Shown: positions 47,870 to 59,320 of the stretch, piece after piece
Numbering within the stretch: the stretch's first letter is position 1
Layout: the number at the start of each line of letters is the position of its first letter
DNA from: Argopecten irradians
Taxonomy: Eukaryota > Mollusca > Bivalvia > Pectinida > Pectinidae
Direction: 5' to 3'
Assembly (NCBI RefSeq): GCF_041381155.1
Contig: NC_091145.1
Span: forward strand, 37,525,882-37,589,881
Length of the DNA stretch: 64,000 nt
The notes under the pieces: generated by a model
The model's input: only the letters and a program-made list of their open reading frames with translations
What the model was told of the DNA's origin: nothing
Databases searched by the model: none
Translations under genes and position numbers: made by a program

Positions 47870-48690
47870 ATAGAGTGAAGTAGCAAATATCTTGGTTATG
47901 CTTTTTTTGTCCCTATGTTTTACCTTATCTTATCTTGAGTTCTAGCGGTTTTACTGACATTCAACAAGGAAAAATACCGATATAGCTATGTAGTTAACAG
48001 ATAAACTCAAAGTTACAGAGGGCCTAAATAGTTACATAATAATTTAGAGAAACTTTTCATAGAAAATCCTTTGGGTGTTCTATTTTTATTTAAACAAAAA
48101 ATATATTATAACTACATATGTATATTTGAAATTGTTTTTATTTGAATGTATTTTGATAATAATAATTGCTATTTATTTAATTGCTTCATCTTTTGTCAGC
48201 AGTTTCCTTGACAATGGAACAGTTCTTTGTAGATACAGTTAACATTTTTGGGGGGTCGGATTTCATCCGACTCTCTATAGGCGTCGAGCGAGCTCGGCAA
48301 GTGGGGAAACACGCTACAAACTCGAGAAATGTGTGTCAGTTCGCGGTGCAATATAGTCCCGATTTAAACACCACATGCCTATTAAATTACTCAATGTCAA
48401 ATCTATTGGTTATGGATATTTTATATTATAAAATATCGTTGCACATTTCCATTACATTCAGGTGTTATTCCTTATTTCCAAAGTTATATATTCATACGCA
48501 GGCCCGGTCGCATTTTTAATGACGTTATCAAGCTTTCAATAATTCAACAAACCATTCGAAAACACTCTTTTTAAAATATATAGAAATACTTTATAATAGT
48601 TGTGTTCATATAAACATATCTTAGTACAATGTATATAACTTTGCTTTTTTAAAATGTTTTGTTGTCCTAAAGTTAAAATGTTGCGTACCA
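47870..48690. other. Stretch with no clear gene
   Basis: AT-rich apart from a GC-richer patch at about 48250-48350 with the small hairpin GTCGGATTTCATCCGAC. CTTATCTTATCTTG near 47926 resembles the tail of the LINE downstream. The plus-strand frame 48181-48519 is unlike any protein I know. Confidence 0.35.
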
Positions 48691-48884
48691 TTGTTTCCGG
48701 TCACGTGACTTAGGTAAACAATAACAATTCACGGAGGTCCAGTAAAGTGAAAATACCGCGGTTATCCGAAGAGACCAAAGTTACCCAAAGACGGATAGTC
48801 TATTTAAGACTTCCTGAGGGTAGTCATTACAAAAAACATCAATCAGTGGGTAGAGAGGCGATGTAATCAACTGAAATACGAACC

Positions 48885-49955
48885 ATGTCAACACAGTCTT
48901 CAAAGAACAATGGCGGCGTCCTTAGCAACGCACAGAAAAAATCCCGTGGAAGGCCTCCCGGCTCCAAAAATGTGTTGAAAACATCCCAAAGAGAGATGTC
49001 AACTGGCTCAAACTTCATAACAAACTATGATTTACTGAATAACAGTGATGAAGAGGATTTGGGATGGAAATGCATTGATTGCGATAATGTATTTTCCGAT
49101 CCAGAGGACAAAATGTTAGAATGTGAACGCTGTACATCGCGTCATTGTATACGATGTCTAGGGAAATCGGAAGATGAATATAGAATCCTCCAAGATTCTG
49201 ATTACATGTGGTTCTGCATGTCTTGCAGAGAGAATGTACAGAAAAACATAGCAACAGATCTGAAGATCGAGGAACGTTGCCAGGCTATTATGGAAAAATA
49301 TGAGAAAAGAATAACAGCTATGGAGGATCTGATCAAAACCAAATGTTCGCAGTCCGAGGTGCGAAATATCGTCAAAGAAATGAGAGCGTCAGAGCAGGAA
49401 AACAATATTGAATGGCCTAAAATTACTGACATCCCTCAATCCCGATCACCACCACAGGATATCAAGAATGTTTTCTCTGAGATAAACGAAAGAAAAGCTA
49501 GAGAGAGCAATATAGTGGTATACGGTGTTCCAGAAACTGAATCTACGGACAGTAAAGTAAGGAAGGAACACGACACAGGTATTGTCTATAAAATCCTCAA
49601 TAAGTGTGAAGTACATGATCTTGAAGGAAAGGTTACCAGATGTTCCAGAATTGGACAATATCATCAGAATAACAAGGAAACAAATAGGAAAAATAGACCT
49701 ATGCTTGTGTCGTTGAACAATCTTGAAACAAAAAAGAGTATTTTCAGGAACATCAAAAACTTAGGCCACGACCAGGAACTAAAAGATATAAGAATAAGCA
49801 ACGATCTCACTAGGGCAGAAAGGGAACAAGAAAAACAGTTATGGGAACTGGCTAAGGAAAAAAGACAACAAAATTCCTCGGGGGAATATACCTTCAAAGT
49901 CCGAGGACCTCCCTGGGCCAGATCAGTGAAAAAAGTGAGGAAAGCAGGTTTTTAA
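48885..49955 (+). CDS. LINE ORF1 protein with PHD finger
   Basis: 356 residues. It starts with a low-complexity segment holding an AT-hook-like RGRPPGSKN (21-29). A PHD-type zinc finger follows: C63, C66, C80, C83, H87, C91, C111, C114, with WFC at 109-111. Next is a charged helical or coiled-coil stretch (about 120-175), and a C-terminal region (about 200-356) rich in Arg/Lys with SNIVVYGVPE, which resembles the RNA-binding domain of other LINE ORF1 proteins. CR1-group ORF1 proteins are known to carry PHD-like fingers. Its role is presumably to bind element RNA and perhaps chromatin. The ATG at 48885 opens the frame and precedes the basic segment. ORF2 begins 62 bases after the stop in another frame. 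Confidence 0.85.
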   Translation: MSTQSSKNNGGVLSNAQKKSRGRPPGSKNVLKTSQREMSTGSNFITNYDLLNNSDEEDLGWKCIDCDNVFSDPEDKMLECERCTSRHCIRCLGKSEDEYRILQDSDYMWFCMSCRENVQKNIATDLKIEERCQAIMEKYEKRITAMEDLIKTKCSQSEVRNIVKEMRASEQENNIEWPKITDIPQSRSPPQDIKNVFSEINERKARESNIVVYGVPETESTDSKVRKEHDTGIVYKILNKCEVHDLEGKVTRCSRIGQYHQNNKETNRKNRPMLVSLNNLETKKSIFRNIKNLGHDQELKDIRISNDLTRAEREQEKQLWELAKEKRQQNSSGEYTFKVRGPPWARSVKKVRKAGF

Positions 49956-50017
49956 ATGGAAACTTCAACCATGAAGATAAAGACAGAAAGCAGAGGCTTG
50001 TCGAACACCTAAATTGT

Positions 50018-52903
50018 ATGTATACTAATGCGGATCAACTAAAAAACAAAATGACAGAATTAAACATAAGAGTGAGTAACTACAAACCAGATGTAATCGG
50101 AATTACTGAAGTGAAAGCAAAAACTAGATTACAAAGTTACAAGGAATCAGAATACAGCCTAGATGGAAATGAAAATTATTCACTGTTCAGCAAGAACATT
50201 GAAACCCCTGCGGGTAGGGGGTTACTGATGTTAATAAATTCCAAGTTCATAGCAAAAGAAGTAATAATGGAAACACAGTTTCGTGAAAATCTGTTTGTAG
50301 AAATTAAAACTGGGAAAACTACAAAACTGCTAATAGGATTGATATACAGATCGGAATCGGGAACCATGGACAACAACAAAAAATTACAAGATTTGATTGA
50401 AGAAGCCGCTCAGAAAAAACACAACAAACTTTTGATAATGGGAGACTTTAATTATCCAAATATAAACTGGGAAACATGGAATACAAAGAGCGAGAATACA
50501 GATTCTCAAGAATACAAGTTCATTCAAAAACTCCAAGACAACTTTCTTTTCCAACATGTCCAAGAACCAACAAGATGGCGAGGTCAAGACAATCCGAATG
50601 TCCTAGATCTTATCATAAGCAAAGACGAGCATTCACTATCAGATATTGAATATCAAAGCGCTTTAGGTAAAAGTGATCACTGTGTACTACTGTTTAAGGT
50701 CATTTGTAAAGTAAAGATAGCTCTACAAAGCAAGAAGAAAAAGAGTTATAAAAATGCCAATTATGAAAGGATAAACGAGGAGATAAGTGATACCAACTGG
50801 GACGAAATAATTATGAACTCTAACAACATCAACGAGAATTGGAACACTTTCAAAAAGGTGGTCAAAGAAATAGAAGAAAGCCATGTCCCTACAAAAATCA
50901 TTAAAATAGGTCGGAACAACAAGCATAGTTTCCCAGCAGATACAACAACACTTGAAGCCATAAAAAAGAAGCATTCGTTATCAAGGAAGGCTGCAACTAC
51001 AAAGGATATGAACGTGAGAAAGGAATACAATAGGGTCAGAAATAAAGTAAGGAAATTAACACGCAGATTGAGGAAAGAATATGAGCACAATATAGCGATA
51101 AAGGCAAAGTCGGATCCAAAAGCAATTTGGAATTATATAAAATCTAAATCTACGTCGAAATCAGAGATTGGAGAACTATATGCAAAACCAGCGGACAAAA
51201 CTTCAACTAAAGTTACATCAAATAAGGGAAAAGCTGAAGTGTTATGTCGGTTTTTTAGCAGTGTATTCATACAGGAATCGGACACGACCCCTCATCTGTA
51301 CATAAGAGAAGTCGCCGAAGAGATGTCACAAATGAATATAGAACAAGAAGCTGTATCAAAGATCCTAAAAAATCTCAAACCGGATAAATCCCCCGGACTA
51401 GACGAACTCCACCCGATGTTCCTGAAAAACACCTCTGGTACAATATCATATCCAATAACGAAGTTATTCAACCAATCAATTTCAACAGGAACTGTCCCGG
51501 ATGATTGGAAAAGGGCTCGAGTGTGTGCCATTTTCAAAAAAGGAGATAAGTGTGAACCGGGAAACTATAGGCCTGTAAGTCTCACGTCAGTTGTTTGTAA
51601 AACATTAGAAACTCTAATAAGGGATCATATAGTAACATTTATGAGGAAAAACAAGTACTTCTCCAACAAACAATACGGTTTCTTATCAGGTAGATCAACA
51701 ACATTACAACTTTTAGAAGTTTTGGATAAATGGACAACTGCTTTAGATAAAGGTGACGTAGTCGATTGTATATACATGGATTATCAGAAAGCTTTTGATA
51801 CAGTTCCGCACAACCGTTTACTGAATAAATTAAACTCATATAATTTCAACCAGCAGATGAAAACTTGGATTTCATCTTTTTTGAAAGGAAGACATCAAAT
51901 GGTAACAGTGAATGGCAAAAATTCCGAATGGTCAAGTGTAACATCAGGAATTCCACAAGGATCGGTTCTTGGACCCTTATTATTTGTGATATTTGTTAAT
52001 GATCTTCCAGATATAGTGCAGTCAGACGTATACTTATTTGCGGATGATACTAAAATATTCAAGGCTATCCGTGGCAAAGATGATGCTTTAGATCTGCAAA
52101 GTGATTTAGATACAATGTCGAAATGGAGTGAAACGTGGCTTCTAAAAATGCACCCAGATAAATGCAAACACATGAGGATACACAAACAGAGAACAAGAAA
52201 CCAACGTGAGGAAATTATACAATACCAGCTCAATGGAAAAACACTGCAACATATAGACCAAGAAAAAGATATAGGAGTAGTTGTAGATTCCACGTTAAGC
52301 TTCGACACCCATATATCAGAGAAAGTAAAAAAAGCCAATTCCATGTTTGGACTTTTGAGAAGAACTTTTCAGTTTTTAGACATCAAATCATTTATTCCGC
52401 TATATAAATGCTTAGTTCGGTCTCATTTGGACTATGCTTGCCCCGTATGGGCGCCTTACCTACAGAAGCATATAGAAATGATAGAAAGTGTCCAAAGAAG
52501 AGCGACAAAATGTCTACCAGGAATGTCACATCTAGCATACAGTCAAAGGCTGGAGAAGCTGAAATTACCAACATTGGCATATAGAAGAATACGAGGAGAC
52601 ATGATAGAACTCTTCAAAATTTTAGATGGAATATATGACTCCGAATGTTGTAACATTTTATCTTTATGGAAAGATGCAACGGACCGCGAGAGCAGCAGGG
52701 GGCATAGGAGGAAGCTATTCCATACAAGATCAAACTATGAGATTAGGAGAAACTTTTTTTCACTAAGAGCTACTAAGATATGGAACGATCTACCAGAGAA
52801 TGTAGTGATGGCGCCAAATATAAACTCCTTCAAAAATGCGTTAGACAAACATTGGAAAGAACAAGAACTCTTATACAACTACAAAGCCTTTATACATCAT
52901 TAA
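50018..52903 (+). CDS. LINE ORF2: AP-like endonuclease and reverse transcriptase
   Basis: 961 residues. N-terminal endonuclease (about 1-225): YTNADQL, GITEVKAK with the catalytic Glu, LIMGDFNYPNINW (Asp near 141) and SDHC near 218. Reverse transcriptase (about 440-740): YRPVSLTSV near 517, YMDYQKAFDTVPH, GIPQGSVLGPLLF and the catalytic FADD near 672. A C-terminal region, VRSHLDYACPVWAPY, is typical of the CR1/L2/jockey group. These enzymes nick the target and copy the RNA by target-primed reverse transcription. The frame is uninterrupted. The first Met sits a few residues before the conserved YTNA motif, so the true start may use reinitiation or a slightly different codon. Confidence 0.93.
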   Translation: MYTNADQLKNKMTELNIRVSNYKPDVIGITEVKAKTRLQSYKESEYSLDGNENYSLFSKNIETPAGRGLLMLINSKFIAKEVIMETQFRENLFVEIKTGKTTKLLIGLIYRSESGTMDNNKKLQDLIEEAAQKKHNKLLIMGDFNYPNINWETWNTKSENTDSQEYKFIQKLQDNFLFQHVQEPTRWRGQDNPNVLDLIISKDEHSLSDIEYQSALGKSDHCVLLFKVICKVKIALQSKKKKSYKNANYERINEEISDTNWDEIIMNSNNINENWNTFKKVVKEIEESHVPTKIIKIGRNNKHSFPADTTTLEAIKKKHSLSRKAATTKDMNVRKEYNRVRNKVRKLTRRLRKEYEHNIAIKAKSDPKAIWNYIKSKSTSKSEIGELYAKPADKTSTKVTSNKGKAEVLCRFFSSVFIQESDTTPHLYIREVAEEMSQMNIEQEAVSKILKNLKPDKSPGLDELHPMFLKNTSGTISYPITKLFNQSISTGTVPDDWKRARVCAIFKKGDKCEPGNYRPVSLTSVVCKTLETLIRDHIVTFMRKNKYFSNKQYGFLSGRSTTLQLLEVLDKWTTALDKGDVVDCIYMDYQKAFDTVPHNRLLNKLNSYNFNQQMKTWISSFLKGRHQMVTVNGKNSEWSSVTSGIPQGSVLGPLLFVIFVNDLPDIVQSDVYLFADDTKIFKAIRGKDDALDLQSDLDTMSKWSETWLLKMHPDKCKHMRIHKQRTRNQREEIIQYQLNGKTLQHIDQEKDIGVVVDSTLSFDTHISEKVKKANSMFGLLRRTFQFLDIKSFIPLYKCLVRSHLDYACPVWAPYLQKHIEMIESVQRRATKCLPGMSHLAYSQRLEKLKLPTLAYRRIRGDMIELFKILDGIYDSECCNILSLWKDATDRESSRGHRRKLFHTRSNYEIRRNFFSLRATKIWNDLPENVVMAPNINSFKNALDKHWKEQELLYNYKAFIHH

Positions 52904-53034
52904 TTTATTATTATTACCGGATAAAAATGTATTAACTGTAAACTCTATATTTTGTATGAGTCTGGTATAGAGGACTTTACATATAAGTCCTGAACCAGAA
53001 ATAAACTTATCTTATCTTATCTTATCTTATTAAG

Positions 53035-54090
53035 CGGACAAGGCTTTCTCGGTCGGTCCATATAATGGGACGTTTTTTTTAAGTCACGCGCACATTGGCC
53101 ATGGTGTGACACACCCACTCGGAGGATAAAACAATACATAATGTTTCACCTCCAGTTCTAAAGTGTGTTTCTTAATTCCATTTGTCATCGTATATCACGT
53201 TAATGGAAACCTTCCCATATAGACGCGTTATATTAAGCTTGTTAACTGCGGAGTTTAAAATATATATATGAAAAATCTCAATTTAATGCATACATATATA
53301 ATATCAGATACTGAACTGAACGGGTAAAAACAAAAGATAAAGATAGAGACTTTACTTAGGCTTAATGTTACACCTGTTATTATTTTCACTCCGTAAGGTA
53401 GACGACAGTCGGTCCATATTTGGGTATTTTGGGTGCTGTTTGATATTTAAGTTTGCGCCCGTGCAAATAGTTCCGTAAACTATATACATATATATTCATA
53501 AAAACTATGTAACAATATTTGATACACTAAGATTTTGCTGTGTGTATCTATTACCAACAAATATATATTTATGCATTTGTTTATTTATCAAAGTTTTCAC
53601 AAAGTTCGCCGGTAGCTATTAAATCAAATGTTACCTGTGTAGTCTCGATCACACGCGCAGGAACACATTTTGGGCGACGCTGGTAAACATTGACCTTATT
53701 GCAATACATGTAATCCTAAAGTTTGATTATAACTTTTTCATCAAGGTAATCTTTTAAATTCTTGTTGCAGTGCCAAATCCTTGATTATACAATATATTCT
53801 TGTATATATACATGTATTTGTGTTTCATTATATCATAATCTCATTTTGTCATTATAAATAAAACAGTTTGAAACAATTTTTCAATACAATACTGTGGTTT
53901 ATTGACAAACAACCCATAATATGGTAATGTTTTTGTGTGCCTAATACACCCAAAAAATAATGTTTTATCATATTGCATGTATTGGATATTAGAACCACAA
54001 GTGAAAATTTAATATCTGGAGAGATGCATTGTGCCAAATTATTGTGTACACAAAGTTTTAAGAACATTCATAAATTTTGTTCAACCTTAT
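53035..54090. other. Stretch with no clear gene
   Basis: AT-rich sequence after the LINE tail. I see no coding region, RNA gene or repeat that I can support. Confidence 0.4.
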
Positions 54091-54099
54091 AAGGAACCA

Positions 54100-54420
54100 A
54101 CTTTGAAATTGCCCTTCATTTGGTGTCTGTCCGTCCGTCCTTAAACAATTCATGTTATTGCTATTTCTCAGAAAGTTCTTAGATGGATCCTCCTCAGATT
54201 TCCCAAGTTGTGTATGATCTATTTTGAGACTGACCCGAAAACAAAATTGACAACAGACAACCATTTTTAGTTCACCGGCAGGTGAGCTTATGTCGTGGCG
54301 CGGTGTCCGTCCGCCCCGCATCAACTTTTCCATATAAAACACTTCTTATCAAAGGCCCAGAGACCTGACATTGAACCTGAATGACCTTGACCTTGATTTA
54401 AGCTCACGGGTCAAATAAGC
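54100..54420. repeat. Fragments of two dispersed repeats
   Basis: GTCTGTCCGTCCGTCC at about 54123 is followed by TTGCTATTTCTCAGAAAGTT, which matches part of the 155-bp pearl-like monomer. From 54272, TTCACCGGCAGGTGAGC (a small hairpin) leads into GTCGTGGCGCGGTGTCCGTC, the style of another hairpin-ended dispersed repeat. Both look truncated. Confidence 0.45.
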
Positions 54421-55037
54421 AAAAGTACTTCTAATCAACAACCAAGGGGACAAAAAAACAACTTTTCTTAACTCTGTGGTAATCATGACAGGGAATCTTC
54501 CCTCTCGTATATAAATGTCAATGTTTGAAATCTTTTGAATCGTTTTTGAATTCTTTAATACCAATTCATAAACTAAACCAACAGTGCATTTTCCTTTGCG
54601 CCAGTCGGGAGTAAATGGTTTTCTGGTGAACAAAATGCATGCATTTCATATGATATGTCACCGACATAACATTTGATCTTATGATGACAATGAAATAAGT
54701 GTAAGGTGAAAGTTTCCAAATCGGACATTTGTTCATTTGTCAAAAATACAGAAGATGAAGTACATTTTTTTGTAGATTAATTGATGGCTATATCAAAAGA
54801 AAAATACCGACGTTACAACGAACCATTTTGTATATCGATATCAACGTGCAGAAAGTGAGATTAGACTGATAATTTCAACACGTGTGAAAATGATAAAAAA
54901 AGCAACTAACAATTCTTCAGTCCGACCCCCCTTCAGTACTTCAGTACTTTGATTTATCATTGAATGGGGATTCATATAATATTAGGTGCTTGACGGTGAC
55001 ACATTCATCCAACTTAAATAATGAATTCTCCCTGCTA

Positions 55038-55054
55038 GTTGATAGCAACGCCCA
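55038..55054 (+). promoter_or_regulatory. Possible RFX half-site and CCAAT box before the Dpy-30 gene
   Basis: GTTGATAGCAAC (55038-55049) has one good RFX/X-box half-site and one poor one, and CCAAT follows at once. It lies about 130 bp before the start codon. X-boxes mark ciliary genes, which would suit a Dpy-30-motif protein, but the match is imperfect. Confidence 0.3.
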
Positions 55055-55178
55055 ATGAGCGATCTGTCCAGGCCTATGGTGGTCTGTAAACAAATCGGTT
55101 ATGCTCTGGTTAAGCCTAACACAAACAAAATGGACAGAGAGACCGGCTAGCGTTGGATGTCAGTAACAACGAACGAGG

Positions 55179-58100
55179 ATGACTGACCAGACAAAAGGTA
55201 ACAAATAATATTTTACCAGAGCAATGAGCACCGAATAGTAACCGGTATAGCAGTTAGCTACGTATACCTACATGTACAAGCTTACTCGCTTCTTTATCAT
55301 ATAATATACAGAGCAGACATGATCTATGAAATACAATATCAATACATGTCAGTCATGATAAACACAGTTTCAGGAGGTTTTAAAAAAGTAAGCATCAAAA
55401 CACTAAAATATATGCACTTATTGACATTAATCATAATAAATACGAGTGTCCATGTGACGGATCATTATACCTTTCTCAGCAATATGCATGGATAGCTGCA
55501 AGGTACAATAGTGAAAATAGGCAAAATAATGTACATTGGATAATACGTCTAAGCCTAACGATTAATGTATATGTTTAGCCTTAGCCTTACTAAAGTACTA
55601 CAATTCGTGTTGATGCATGTTTACTGATCTCTGTTATTAGAATCAATTTATTACATTTAAATTGTAAACTGTTGATATCATTAACGACCATAGACATGTA
55701 CATTATACACCAATAATTGTTTGACCAAAGCAAATGTCTACACCCTGTAGCTTATTATCATTCTCTCTAAGGAAATGGCAACTTTCAGTTTACTACATAT
55801 TTACTGGTGTATAAATGCAATCATATACGTATTGTCAGGGTAGCAGAATTTCGCTTCTACTTAATGAACAATATTATATGACTCTTTCATATGTACATAT
55901 GTAGGATAGAACTATTCCACCCGAGGGTACAGAATTTTGGGTCAGAACCGAGACTTGCCGAGGTTTCTGACCCAAAATTCTGTACCCGAGGGTGGAATAG
56001 TTCTATCCTATATAATTTACATATGAAAGAGTTATATTCTCACATTGCTTATCGAATTACTTGCAGGAAAGGTAAGGCAGCCATTTTGTGATAAAATCTT
56101 AACTTCTTAAATAATCGATCGATTTTAAAAATAAAAACGCCATTCGAAAGAGCTCATCAAAGTTTGGTTTATATTGAAAATATAAACAAGATTTATATTG
56201 AAAATATAAACAAGAAATCTTAGGTAAAACGGTTTAAAATGCAAATTAAACAAAAGAAATGGTAAATAAATCCGACAAATCAATCGAAATAGAAGAAAAA
56301 TGACGTCAACTTTGGCTGACATGACGTCATTTCATTGTTTTTTGAATTGTGACGTCACAGCTATGTAAGATAGATTTATCTTACATAGCTGTCTTTCATG
56401 GGACTATATGACTCTTTCATATGTACATATGTAGGATAGAACTATTCCACCCGAGGGTACAGAATTTTGGGTCAGAACCGAGGCTTGCCGAGGTTTCTGA
56501 CCCAAAATTCTGTACCCGAGGGTGGAATAGTTCTATCCTACATAATTTACATATGAAAGAGTTATTTTCTCACATTGCTTGTCGAGTTACTTGCACGAAA
56601 GGTGAGGCAGCCATTTTGTTACAAAATCTTAACTTCTTAAATAATTGATCGATTTTAAAAATAAGAACGCCATTCGAAAGAGCTCATCAAAGTTTGGTTT
56701 ATATTGATAAATATAAACAAGAAATCTTAGGTAAAACGGTTTGAAATGCAAATTAAAGAAATGAAATGGTAAATAAATCCGGCAAATCAATCGAAATAGA
56801 AGAAAAATGACGTCAGCTTTGGCTGATATGACGTCATCTGATTGTTCGGCAATTGTGACGTCACAGCTATGTAAGATAGATTTATCTTACATAGCTGTCT
56901 TTCATGGGACAACTCTATCTTACATGGCTAGCTCATGGGACAACTCTATCTTACATGGCTAGCTATGTGAGAAATTGGTATATTACACAACGACATGAAT
57001 AAAGACATACTATTATGCAAATAATGTACAATTATAACTGCTTATCAATAAGAGTCCTACACATTGCTGGAATTATATTGTCATTAGTACTAAAATGAAA
57101 CACGTGATATTGAATATTATATTTAATAAATATCGGTCACCCTTATATCATACGTAGTAGGAGCGAAAAATGCATGACCAGGCAGATAATTCAAGTTACT
57201 TTTATTACATTACATTTCAAGTTTGATGTTTTTACAAATGATAAAAAATGTAGGTAGGTGCCTTGTTATAAACTGCACACAGTACAATACTTAGACAACG
57301 TTAAGCCATGTGTTGGACCAGCAGACGCCTCCTCTATACAATACACACATAACTCTATCTATTGTTAGACCTCACTGATCTAGATCATCTGTAGAATGAC
57401 GACTTTTGACACGTCTGGTTTATTCTGATCCGGTTGACGTCTGCAGGTTAAGTATTTAATAATAAATAACACATACCGGTATCATAGGATTCCAATATCT
57501 TCAAAAAACGTTTGTTCCGGCTATTTGTCGATATTTGTAATATTCTTTCTATCTAGTTCATCATCAAGCCGGGTAGTCCATAGAGAGCTTGATATACCGA
57601 TCAATTCTGCATAAACGATCTACATTATTCGGTATAAGACAAAATGACAAACTTAAATGTTTCTTAAAAAGAAAACACCATTTGACATACTGCAATGTAA
57701 ATCTATGCAATATAGCGACAAAAGTCAAATATATCATATAGTATCACATCATTTAACAAGAAGCTAATTATACAATGTACTGCATTGTAGGGAGTTCATA
57801 TAGACTATACAGTATGCCAAATTGTGTTGTCTTAGACAGTGCCTTTCAGTTTGTCAAACTGAGCATAAAGTCTTTATATAGAGTAACGTAGCACATTAAA
57901 TAGATATACAGAGAATAGATGATTAGTATCTTACAATATAAGGTTTATTTTTGTGCGAGACTTAGGAAAGCCGAGATGACGAACAAATGCTTTTCATAAT
58001 GACGGATAAAGCACAGGTTTATCAGGCAGAAGCTAGCCGTCAGTATGTGGGGCAGTTATATAATAAAATATGGTATACAGCAATGTATCTTATAAAGACT

Positions 58101-59197
58101 TTTTCAATAATTTGACATTAACTTAAAGGTACTTTAAACTTGGTATACAGCAATCTTATAAATCCATTACAATTAGCTAAACTGAAATGTACCAAGGCTA
58201 AAACAATTTCAGAATTTTGCCAAGTAAAATTATCTTAAATAACCTCTACACAGGAATAATAACGTTTGTATCCTTTGTTTTTATAGATGTTGAGGCATAT
58301 GGTACCTACCTACGAACTAAGATGGGCGAGTCACTCACTGATGCTGTGACGCAGGTTATTGAAAAAAGACCTCGTGACCCTATCGACTTCCTTGCGACCG
58401 CATTATACAAATCAAGGGTGAGTATAGAGCGTTCTTTCGATATATTTGTACTCCAGAGTTGTCGTGGTATTGTGAAATTCTTTGTGTTCTGATAGTAGTG
58501 TGTGTTAGTTATATTATAGTAGATTTAGACATCCAGAACATGTGAACATCAGAGGTTGTGTTGTCGTGGATACGATGTCAATGTATTGTTTACGCACAAA
58601 ACTAATACTTTAAACGCTTCCGTCTGATACCAGTTTTAAATACGAAAAAAAAAACTTTCAATAAATTTCTCGAGAAGATGTCGTCCACACACCACCAAAG
58701 TGAACACTGGACAGAAGATTGTATAACGGCGATGGTTTTACTACACTTAGTCGTTTTATGGAGCTTTGAAATGTATGTGAAATTCAGTGACTGATGAAGC
58801 TCCTGTTTAATTTGTACAGAACATGACGTCACCAAGTGTACAAGTGGCAATCACGAGACGTTTGCAAATGCCAAAGTGGACTCCGGGAGAAACCGGAAGT
58901 TCAATTCCTCAACCAGGAAAACTAAGTGAAACGCATAATGTGTCGAAACAAATTGGACCACCTACACCGACCAAGTCAACTGTGTCGACAAAATCAGTAC
59001 CTTGTGCTCCAAATAGGACTACAGCTGGGCCTAAGGTACCGGATAGGGCCAATGTAGGATACGTTTTAGGATCCACGGAGGACGCGGACGAGGATTATGA
59101 TATGGGATTCGGTGGACCTACAGTGTACGTCCATCAGACTGTGTTGTCTTCATTCTCTCTTATCGGGGACATGTTTGACGACGACAGAATCAGCTGA
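55179..59197 (+). CDS. Dpy-30-motif protein (DYDC-like), 3 exons
   Basis: Exons 55179-55197, 58287-58417 and 58820-59197 join in frame (phases 1 and 0) to 528 bases, giving 175 residues. The start is MTDQTKDVEAYGTYLRTK. Residues about 9-51 form a Dpy-30 motif: a helix (YLRTKMGESLTDAVTQV) and the signature RPRDPIDFLATALYKS. The rest is low in structure, Pro/Ser/Thr-rich, with an acidic patch (EDADEDYD) and an aromatic tail. Dpy-30 motifs dimerise as four-helix docking units, in histone methyltransferase complexes and in sperm and ciliary radial-spoke or adenylate-kinase proteins. Human DYDC1/2 are 177 residues, but share only the motif. Exon 2 is very secure. Exon 1 is inferred from the exact phase fit (G plus AT gives Asp) and a GTAACA donor. 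Intron 1 holds the foldback duplication. Confidence 0.75.
55876..56402. mobile_element. Foldback element, copy 1, in Dpy-30 gene intron 1
   Basis: The left part is a large hairpin: arms 55904-55947 and 55965-56008 (44 bp, two central mismatches) with a weaker extension outward to about 55876 and 56032. After an AT-rich middle come three TGACGTCA palindromes (56301, 56322, 56350) and a perfect 15-bp hairpin, CAGCTATGTAAGATA (56358-56372) with its partner at 56377-56391. The small plus-strand open frame is just the hairpin. Confidence 0.75.
56406..56890. mobile_element. Foldback element, copy 2 (direct tandem duplicate)
   Basis: Offset 530 bp from copy 1 at the left end, with the same hairpin, middle part, TGACGTCA sites (56808, 56829, 56856) and terminal hairpin. 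It lacks a ~25-bp internal repeat present in copy 1 (TTTATATTGAAAATATAAAC, doubled there). Followed by two ~31-bp tail repeats with CAACTCTATCTTACATGGC up to about 56965. Confidence 0.75.
56970..58286. other. Remainder of Dpy-30 gene intron 1
   Basis: AT-rich intron sequence. A short direct repeat (TGGTATACAGCAAT) occurs near 58072 and 58141. Nothing else is recognisable. Confidence 0.4.
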
Positions 59198-59320
59198 ACT
59201 ACCAACATCGACCCAAGCAACCAAGTCACCTTCATATGAATTTCGCAGTGTGTTAAATAACCACTTACTTATATCGGTAACTGGAATTCATGAACAAGAA
59301 ATTCAGTATTCAAACTGAAC

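Larger units (their letters stand above)
48700..53031 (+). mobile_element. LINE of the jockey superfamily (CR1/L2-like), apparently full length
   Basis: About 185 bp of leader, two open frames (48885-49955 and 50018-52903), a short 3' UTR, AATAAA at 53000-53005, and a tail of about five CTTAT repeats (53006-53030). The 5' border is a guess because I see no target duplication. Neither frame has a stop or frameshift, which makes this a recent insertion that may still be competent. Confidence 0.88.

Noticed and set aside
48181-48519. 112-codon plus-strand frame upstream of the LINE
   Set aside because: No recognisable motif and composition that follows the AT-rich background; it may be chance.
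50176-52580. Many minus-strand open frames under the LINE ORF2
   Set aside because: Antisense shadows of the reverse-transcriptase gene.
55891-56648. Paired ~66-75-codon frames with near-identical sequence
   Set aside because: They translate the two foldback hairpins; conservation is explained by the duplication.
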